Source of the DNA: an uncultured Flavobacteriales bacterium
GTDB lineage: Bacteria; Bacteroidota; Bacteroidia; Flavobacteriales_D; Sanyastnellaceae
Assembly (NCBI GenBank): GCA_937967465.1
Contig: CALBSW010000188.1
Span: forward strand, 1-19,522
Reading direction: 5' to 3'
Length of the DNA: 19,522 nt
The translations under genes were made by a program, and so were the position numbers. Positions 15,299-19,522 of this stretch are shown one piece after another (the stretch's first letter is position 1; each line of letters starts with the position of its first letter). The notes beneath the pieces were generated by a model. The model was not told the DNA's origin. It saw only the letters and a list, made by a program, of their open reading frames with translations, and made no database searches.

Positions 15299-15454
15299 TC
15301 AAGGGCAGACGTCGGCCTCGACCGCGTCCACAGACTGCTCGGTCGTTTCGAAATCGACCCCGCTGTATGCGTCACAGTAGGGGTAAGACAATGCACAGCT
15401 GCTGAGGCCGATGCTGATGAGGAGGGCGGTGGCCCAGAGGTTGAAGTGCTTCAT
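15299..15454 (-). CDS. Small (51-residue) lipoprotein
   Basis: The ATG at 15454 opens a 51-residue product whose first 20 residues form a clear lipoprotein signal, LLISIGLSSC, with lipidated Cys20. The mature part is only 32 residues, starts CALSYPYCDAYSG, carries two more cysteines (C27 and C50) and is acidic (DFETTEQSVDAVEADVC). C27 and C50 could form a disulfide. I recall short lipoproteins with a similar YCPAY-like core in other Bacteroidota, but know of no function. The frame is open further upstream to 15634, overlapping rmuC on the other strand; that part has no signal character and I treat it as non-coding. A candidate promoter lies about 49 bases upstream. Confidence 0.7.
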   Translation of the reverse strand: MKHFNLWATALLISIGLSSCALSYPYCDAYSGVDFETTEQSVDAVEADVCP

Positions 15455-15502
15455 GGAGATGTGATGTGGGATGAAAGACACAGGTCGCATTACGGCACGG
15501 AA

Positions 15503-15531
15503 CTCAAATAGGTTACGTTCACCCTTCCCAA
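15503..15531 (-). promoter_or_regulatory. Candidate promoter of the small lipoprotein
   Basis: On the minus strand, TTG (plus 15529-15531) is followed by 18 bases and TATTTGAG (plus 15503-15510), an imperfect match to TAnnTTTG. The position, 49 bases from the ATG at 15454 and inside the 89-base divergent spacer with rmuC, suits a promoter. No convincing plus-strand promoter for rmuC was seen; TACGTTCA at about 15514 is weak. Confidence 0.3.
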
Positions 15532-15543
15532 CTTGCGTCTTCC

Positions 15544-16974
15544 ATGGACATTCTGATTCTCGTCTTCTTCGCCCTTTTCTGTGTGGTGACCGTCTTCCTC
15601 CTCCTGCGTTTGCTGAGGAAACAGGGGAATTCACCCGGTCTGAACGGCACCGATTCCGCCCCGCTCAAAGCGGAAATCGAACGGTGGGAATCCCGCTGGA
15701 AAGAAGACCGTGCTGATGCCGAAAGGCGAGAAGGGGACCTGCGCACTGCCCTCGACGAGGAGAAGGAACGCAGCGGGTCCTTGCGGGCAGATGTGGCCCG
15801 ACTCGAAGCGGAGTTGGCATCCGCGCAACAGCAGATCCAAGCACAAGAGGAAGCCCGGGAAGAGGAAGAGAAGGCCCTCTTGGACCGCTTCAAGGTCCTT
15901 TCCTCCGAATTGCTCGACGCAGGAACGGACCGGCTGAAGAAGGCCAACAAGGCCGAACTCGACGCCCTCCTGAAGCCGTTCAAAGACCGATTGGACCAAT
16001 TCGGGAAACAGGTTCAGGATGCCTACGGGGAGGAGCGCAAGCAGCAGGGCGAACTGTCAGAAAAGCTCAAGCAGCTGTTCGAATTGAACCAGCGAATGAC
16101 CGAGGAGGCCCACAACCTCACCGAAGCCTTGACCGGCAACTCGAAGGTGCAGGGCGACTGGGGTGAATTGCAACTCGAGACCCTCCTCCAGAATGCCGGC
16201 CTTGAAAAGGACGTGCACTATGAAGTCCAGGACACCGGCCGCAATGACGACGGCCAATTGTTGCGCCCGGACTTTCTCGTTCGCCTGCCCGACGACCGGT
16301 TGGTGGTCATCGACTCCAAAGTGTCCCTGACCGCCTATGCCAACTGGACGGCAGCGGAAGACAAGGACGAACGGACCACCGCTATGAAGGCCCACTATGG
16401 CAGCATGGAACGCCACGTTCGCGAACTCGGCGACAAGGGATACCAGAACCTCTACGGGACCTCCCCCGACTTTGTCCTGATGTACATCCCAGTGGAGCCG
16501 GCACTGAGCATCGACTTCGACCGCCAGAATGCGTTGTACCAAATGGCAGCGGGCAAGAAAGTGGTTCCCGTGACCACCTCCACCCTGCTCGCCACCCTGC
16601 GCCTCATCAGTTTCCTGTGGAAGCAGGAAAGCCAACGCCGCAATGCCGAGGCCATCGCCGACCGCGGGCAGAAGTTGCTCAAGAAGTTCAACGGGTTCCT
16701 CAGCGACATCCAAAAGGTGGGCGACCGGCTCGACCAAGCCCAATCCTCGCACCAATCGGCCATGCAGAAGCTGTTCAGGGGCCCCGGCAACCTGGTCAGC
16801 CAAGCAGAGAAACTCCGGAAACTGGGGAGCATGGAAACTCCGCTGTCTGCCGACCCCAGCGCCGTGGAAGCGGCTGTAGAATCTGACGCGGCTCCCCTCC
16901 CACTGCCGGAACCCGAGGCAGGCAGCACGGGCGAGGACATCCCGGATTCCTCCCCGAACTTGCCCCCATCTTGA
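15544..16974 (+). CDS. rmuC: DNA recombination protein RmuC
   Basis: This 476-residue protein has an N-terminal membrane helix (residues 3-24), a long coiled coil (about 40-190), then the RmuC nuclease-like domain (about 195-410). Signature elements are GNSKVQGDWGELQLETLL (E208), RPDFLVRLPD with D243, and VVIDSKVSL with D257 and K259, arranged like a PD-(D/E)XK core. RmuC limits inversions at short inverted repeats and is implicated in defence against foreign DNA and in repair; the exact biochemistry is not settled. The last 45 residues are Pro/Glu/Ala-rich and probably disordered. Its TGA overlaps the TTG start of the GWxTD gene (TTGA), making it the first gene of a three-gene coupled operon. 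Confidence 0.95.
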   Translation: MDILILVFFALFCVVTVFLLLRLLRKQGNSPGLNGTDSAPLKAEIERWESRWKEDRADAERREGDLRTALDEEKERSGSLRADVARLEAELASAQQQIQAQEEAREEEEKALLDRFKVLSSELLDAGTDRLKKANKAELDALLKPFKDRLDQFGKQVQDAYGEERKQQGELSEKLKQLFELNQRMTEEAHNLTEALTGNSKVQGDWGELQLETLLQNAGLEKDVHYEVQDTGRNDDGQLLRPDFLVRLPDDRLVVIDSKVSLTAYANWTAAEDKDERTTAMKAHYGSMERHVRELGDKGYQNLYGTSPDFVLMYIPVEPALSIDFDRQNALYQMAAGKKVVPVTTSTLLATLRLISFLWKQESQRRNAEAIADRGQKLLKKFNGFLSDIQKVGDRLDQAQSSHQSAMQKLFRGPGNLVSQAEKLRKLGSMETPLSADPSAVEAAVESDAAPLPLPEPEAGSTGEDIPDSSPNLPPS

Positions 16975-18317
16975 GGCAGCGATTCCCCTCCCCGTTCTCC
17001 GGCATTCTGTGGCTGACGTTGTGCCTTTGTGGCGCCGTGTGGAGCGGGTGTTCCGGACCGGAGCAACTGGGGTCGAAAGCATCCAAGCCTTACCTCTGGG
17101 AATCCCTTCCCCACCACCCCCAACTGACCTGGCACCGACACCGCGCGGATTCAGCCGCCTTGTACGTTCGGATGCCCGCTTTCGAGCCCCTACATCTGCG
17201 TTCCGGAGGCAACACGCCATTTGGCTTCTCCCTGGACATCGAACTGGTCGTTGAACCGGTGGAGTGGCCAAACCAAGGAGAGGTCGATCGCCCGCCAACC
17301 TTGTTGCACCGCTTTCAATGGGAGGAAGACGCCGATCCGGAGCGCACCGACCTGATTCAGCGGGTCACTTTCCCCATGCCCGTGGGCCGGTACCGCATCG
17401 TCCACACCGTTCGCGACCGCCACAGGGAGTCCGATGTCACCGGGGTGACCCTTTTCGACGGATGGTCACAGGACGCTCCAGTTCGCCAGCTCGCCGTCAA
17501 CCTCGACACGGGAGAACCCGCCTGGGAGCACACCCTGCCCGCCGGCGCTCGAGGGGGATGGCTGGTCCCCGCAGACCGGCTCAACCTCCAGCTCGAGCAC
17601 GCCCACCTGCACCCGGTGGACTCCTTCCCTTCCGCTCCATTCCTCGACCGCAACCGCGCCCCGCTCACCTTTCCGGACGCCACCCAACAACAGGCCCCAC
17701 GCCAGCTGACCGAACAGGATGCCGCCAGACTGCCCGAAGGCGACTGGTCGGGATGGGGACTGGTCGAATGGTCCGCCGAACCCGGCACCCACCGCTGGGT
17801 CGTCGAAGGTGAAAGCCGGCCATGGATTGCAGCCGTCCGTCGCGCGCACTTCCCCGTCATGCGGGATGTCGACGAGCTGATTCGGGCCACCCGCTTCATT
17901 GCCACCCGCTCTGAATACAAGGCCATGCGCGACGCGCGGGACCCGAAACTCGCCCTCGATGAATTCTGGTTGGGCCTCACCGAGGGGCCCCAGTCTGCCA
18001 GGCGCTTGATCGCCACGTATTACGGTCGGGTCCGTGACGCCAATGTCCATTTCAGCAGTCTGAAAGAGGGCTGGTGCACCGACCGAGGCATGGTCTACGT
18101 CGTGTTTGGCCATGCGGACCGGGTGCGCCGGGACCGGGCTGGTGAGACGTGGATCTACGGCGAAGAAGGAGATGTCAATGCGTTGGTGTTCCGGTTCACT
18201 GCCGTGGATCGGGGGGATGACTTCAATGCATTTGAATTGGAACGTTACCCTGGATTCAGAAGCCCCTGGGAGGCCATGGTGTCCAGCTGGCGTCGCGGCA
18301 AAGTGAGAAAACGATGA
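16971..18317 (+). CDS. GWxTD-domain lipoprotein, TTG start
   Basis: This 448-residue protein belongs to the GWxTD-domain family found in Bacteroidota and relatives, of unknown function. The domain (about 300-445) includes ATRSEYKAMRDA, EFW and the naming motif G367-W-C-T-D371 followed by RGMVYVVFG and ETWIYGEEG. The N-terminal signal LWLTLCLCGAVWSGC gives a lipidated Cys27. There is no ATG before the signal peptide; TTG at 16971 is the only start that preserves it and creates a TTGA overlap with the rmuC stop. The middle (about 55-280) looks like beta-sandwich material with no clear match. Its own stop overlaps the rlmB ATG (ATGA). Gliding or envelope roles have been guessed for relatives but are not shown here. 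Confidence 0.9.
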   Translation: MRQRFPSPFSGILWLTLCLCGAVWSGCSGPEQLGSKASKPYLWESLPHHPQLTWHRHRADSAALYVRMPAFEPLHLRSGGNTPFGFSLDIELVVEPVEWPNQGEVDRPPTLLHRFQWEEDADPERTDLIQRVTFPMPVGRYRIVHTVRDRHRESDVTGVTLFDGWSQDAPVRQLAVNLDTGEPAWEHTLPAGARGGWLVPADRLNLQLEHAHLHPVDSFPSAPFLDRNRAPLTFPDATQQQAPRQLTEQDAARLPEGDWSGWGLVEWSAEPGTHRWVVEGESRPWIAAVRRAHFPVMRDVDELIRATRFIATRSEYKAMRDARDPKLALDEFWLGLTEGPQSARRLIATYYGRVRDANVHFSSLKEGWCTDRGMVYVVFGHADRVRRDRAGETWIYGEEGDVNALVFRFTAVDRGDDFNAFELERYPGFRSPWEAMVSSWRRGKVRKR

Positions 18318-19054
18318 GGCACAAGACGAAAAAGACAGACGACCGGATCATCGGTTGGCACCCCGTGATCGAAGCCCTCGATGAGGGACTGGATTTGGCC
18401 CGCGTCTTGATTCAGCGAGACAGCAAGGATGACCGGACCCGTCGCCTGCTCAGCATGCTGCGCGCACGGCGGATCCCGGTGCAACGCGTGCCCAAGGACC
18501 GGCTGGACCGCATCACCAAGAAGAACCACCAAGGCATTGTCGCCTTTGCTTCCCCCATCACGTTCACGCCCATCGAAGAATTGGTCCAGCAGGGCTTCGA
18601 ATCCGGCGAACGCCTCTTCCTCGTCGTGCTGGATGGGGTGACCGACGTGGGCAACCTCGGCGCCATTGCGCGCTCTGCGGAATGCTTCGGCGCCACAGGA
18701 CTCGTCCTGCAAGACCACCATGCTGCCCCGGTCAATGAAGATGCTGTCAAAACCAGCAGTGGCGCACTGCTTCGGCTCCCCGTGGCGCGGGTCCCCGACA
18801 TCCCCAAGGCGTTGCACTACCTCGGCCAGTGCGGCCTCGAACGCATTGGACTCAGCGAAAAGGGGAAGCGCCCCTTGGTCGAATGCACCCCTTCGGATGC
18901 CGCCTGTTTGGTACTCGGTGATGAAGAACACGGCATCTCCACCCAAAGCTGGGCCATGTGCGACGTGCACGCCCGCATCGACATGCGGGGAAAAACCGGC
19001 TCATTGAATGTGAGTGTGGCCGGTGGAATCGGCTTGCACCACCTGCTTGGATGA
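18314..19054 (+). CDS. rlmB: 23S rRNA (guanosine-2'-O-)-methyltransferase RlmB, TrmH/SpoU family
   Basis: This 246-residue SPOUT methyltransferase has an N-terminal substrate-binding domain (about 10-80, with IIGWHPVIEAL and NHQGIVAF) and the knotted catalytic domain. Motif 1 is DGVTDVGNLGAIARSAECFGA (N114, R120, E123), motif 2 LVLGDEEHGIS (199-209) and motif 3 GKTGSLNVSVAGG (226-238). RlmB methylates the 2'-O of G2251 in the peptidyl-transferase P loop. Length is normal and the N-terminal domain separates it from plain TrmL/TrmH tRNA enzymes, although a related rRNA or tRNA target cannot be excluded. The start is fixed by an ATGA overlap with the GWxTD gene. It is the last gene of the rmuC operon; an AT-richer spacer with hairpins follows. 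Confidence 0.93.
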   Translation: MRHKTKKTDDRIIGWHPVIEALDEGLDLARVLIQRDSKDDRTRRLLSMLRARRIPVQRVPKDRLDRITKKNHQGIVAFASPITFTPIEELVQQGFESGERLFLVVLDGVTDVGNLGAIARSAECFGATGLVLQDHHAAPVNEDAVKTSSGALLRLPVARVPDIPKALHYLGQCGLERIGLSEKGKRPLVECTPSDAACLVLGDEEHGISTQSWAMCDVHARIDMRGKTGSLNVSVAGGIGLHHLLG

Positions 19055-19093
19055 GCTGGTGATCGTAGGACGAATGGGGTGATAGCAGAGGCC

Positions 19094-19115
19094 GATTGGC
19101 CAATCTCGTCGACGA
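19094..19115. repeat. Two abutting perfect palindromes (12 bp and 10 bp)
   Basis: GATTGGCCAATC (19094-19105) is a perfect 12-base palindrome, followed without a gap by TCGTCGACGA (19106-19115), a perfect 10-base palindrome. They lie 40-61 bases after the rlmB stop, just upstream of a candidate promoter. Such sites can be operators for dimeric regulators. No protein can be assigned. Confidence 0.5.
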
Positions 19116-19134
19116 ATGAAAAAAATGTTTGTCG
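19110..19134 (+). terminator. Weak candidate terminator of the rmuC-GWxTD-rlmB operon
   Basis: CGACGAA (19110-19116) can pair with TTTGTCG (19128-19134) in a 7-bp stem including one G-U pair around an 11-base A-rich loop, followed by ATTTATTTCATTTG. The stem is short and AT-rich, so termination would be weak. It overlaps the second palindrome. Confidence 0.3.
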
Positions 19135-19160
19135 ATTTATTTCATTTGTTCGTATATTCG
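19129..19160 (+). promoter_or_regulatory. Candidate promoter of the truncated secreted-protein gene
   Basis: TTG at 19129-19131, a 21-base spacer, then TATATTCG at 19153-19160, one base off the TAnnTTTG consensus. Transcription from here would give a leader of about 130 bases before ATG 19300. TACGTTCG at 19234-19241 is an alternative -7 element but has no TTG upstream at suitable distance. Confidence 0.3.
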
Positions 19161-19179
19161 TTCTCGCCGCCAGTCGTCT

Positions 19180-19213
19180 GTTTTCAGCGTTTGACCGAAA
19201 TCAAGCTGAAAAC
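19180..19213 (+). other. Strong inverted repeat / RNA hairpin in spacer
   Basis: GTTTTCAGC (19180-19188) and GCTGAAAAC (19205-19213) are a perfect 9-bp inverted repeat. Inside it, TTGA (19191-19194) pairs with TCAA (19201-19204), extending the stem to 13 bp with a 2-base bulge (GT) and a 6-base loop (CCGAAA). No T-tract follows on either strand close enough for a standard terminator, so a leader structure or a processing signal is as likely as termination. Confidence 0.55.
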
Positions 19214-19251
19214 GTTATATGGTACACTTTCGCTACGTTCGCACTTTGGTT

Positions 19252-19274
19252 GTTGACACCTCTTTGGTGACAAC
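19252..19274 (+). other. Second hairpin just upstream of the secreted-protein start
   Basis: GTTGACACC (19252-19260) and GGTGACAAC (19266-19274) pair over 8 of 9 positions (central A-A mismatch) around loop TCTTT. It ends 25 bases before ATG 19300, where it could affect translation initiation. Confidence 0.45.
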
Positions 19275-19299
19275 CCCTGGTACCCATTTGTCACGTGTC

Positions 19300-19474
19300 A
19301 TGCCTGCACGACTCCTTTTAACCGGCATGCTCCTGATTTGGAGCTGTATTGCCCATTCTCAGACGTATTTGCGACCAGCATGTGATTCCACGTGCCTCCC
19401 CGCTTTCACGTCGGTTCAAGACGACTTGATCCTGGACTGCACATCGGATTTCCCTTCTTTCGAAGTGGGAGAAG
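19300..19474 (+). CDS. N-terminus of a secreted protein, truncated by the contig end
   Basis: ATG 19300 opens a reading frame of 58 genomic residues. It starts with a Sec signal (MPARLLLTGMLLIWSCIAHS, cut probably near AHSQ) and continues TYLRPACDSTCLPAF and VQDDLILDCTSDFPSFE. Paired cysteines and the phrase LDCTSDFPSFE resemble the openings of large multidomain cell-surface proteins of Bacteroidota, but the domain type cannot be settled from 58 residues. The frame is open upstream to 19219, where there is no signal sequence. The apparent C-terminus (EIGRAHV, then stop) is encoded by adapter sequence and must be ignored. Codon use looks less GC-biased than in the other genes, although the sample is small. 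Confidence 0.65.
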
Positions 19475-19522
19475 AGATCGGAAGAGCACACGTCTGAACT
19501 CCAGTCACATGTCAGAATCTCG
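19475..19522 (+). other. Illumina TruSeq adapter contamination (non-genomic)
   Basis: From 19475 the sequence is the TruSeq read-1 3' adapter: it begins AGATCGGAAGAGC, continues through ACGTCTGAACTCCAGTCAC, then carries index bases ATGTCA (with GA) and the following ATCTCG. I recall this as the TruSeq single-index adapter 15. It is library-construction sequence retained at the contig end, not part of the genome. Confidence 0.98.

Noticed and set aside
14869..15396. Upstream extension of the minus-strand outer-membrane gene to 15396
   Set aside because: The extension runs through osmC on the other strand and would bury the signal peptide; ATG 14868 is the right start.
1..19474. Search for phage, defence island, insertion sequences or biosynthetic cluster
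   Set aside because: No transposase, integrase, terminal repeats, CRISPR array or known defence gene set was seen. RmuC is implicated in genome protection but lies in a housekeeping operon.

Overview
The window is a chromosomal segment from a GC-rich (roughly 60-65% by eye) member of the Bacteroidota, probably a Flavobacteriales-like lineage with a type IX secretion system. The support is: a C-terminal T9SS sorting domain on a large beta-propeller protein, a GWxTD-domain lipoprotein, the archaeal-type ProRS usual in this phylum, a Nif3/zinc-ribbon gene pair, several lipoproteins, and a promoter ahead of the tRNA that fits the Bacteroidota sigma consensus (TTTG, 19 bases, TAnnTTTG). Shine-Dalgarno sequences are mostly absent, as is usual in the phylum. 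No phage, plasmid, CRISPR or transposon signature was seen. Almost every gene is a recognisable chromosomal type.

Layout. (1) 1-2098, minus strand: proS, dps, then a tRNA-Glu cut by the left edge. (2) 2224-4902, plus: a lipoprotein with a prion-like Gly/Tyr/Phe region and an RGG-type tail, followed 18 bases later by a FadL/OmpP1-like outer-membrane barrel. (3) 6834-4925, minus: a Nif3-like dinuclear-metal protein translationally coupled to a coiled-coil 'zinc ribbon' protein that has lost all four zinc ligands. (4) 6896-9932, plus: lpxK, a TlpA-type thioredoxin lipoprotein, and lpxH, so two lipid A genes flank a redox lipoprotein. (5) 13084-10004, minus: a 1026-residue sortilin-like beta-propeller secreted by T9SS, ending at an intrinsic terminator. 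(6) 14868-13208, minus: an unknown outer-membrane barrel coupled to lipA. (7) 14893-15454: osmC (plus) converging on a 51-residue lipoprotein (minus). (8) 15544-19054, plus: rmuC, a GWxTD lipoprotein and rlmB, joined by 4-base stop/start overlaps. (9) 19055-19474: an AT-richer spacer with palindromes and hairpins, then the start of a secreted protein. (10) 19475-19522: not genomic; this is Illumina adapter sequence.

Envelope functions dominate: lipid A assembly (LpxK, LpxH), four predicted lipoproteins, two outer-membrane barrels and one or two secreted proteins. Housekeeping genes are interleaved with them (ProRS, LipA, RlmB, RmuC, Dps). The least ordinary points are the ligand-less zinc ribbon, the prion-like/RGG lipoprotein paired with a FadL-like porin, the redox lipoprotein between lpxK and lpxH, and the structured AT-rich leader near the right end. 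I found no convincing wholly new multi-gene system.
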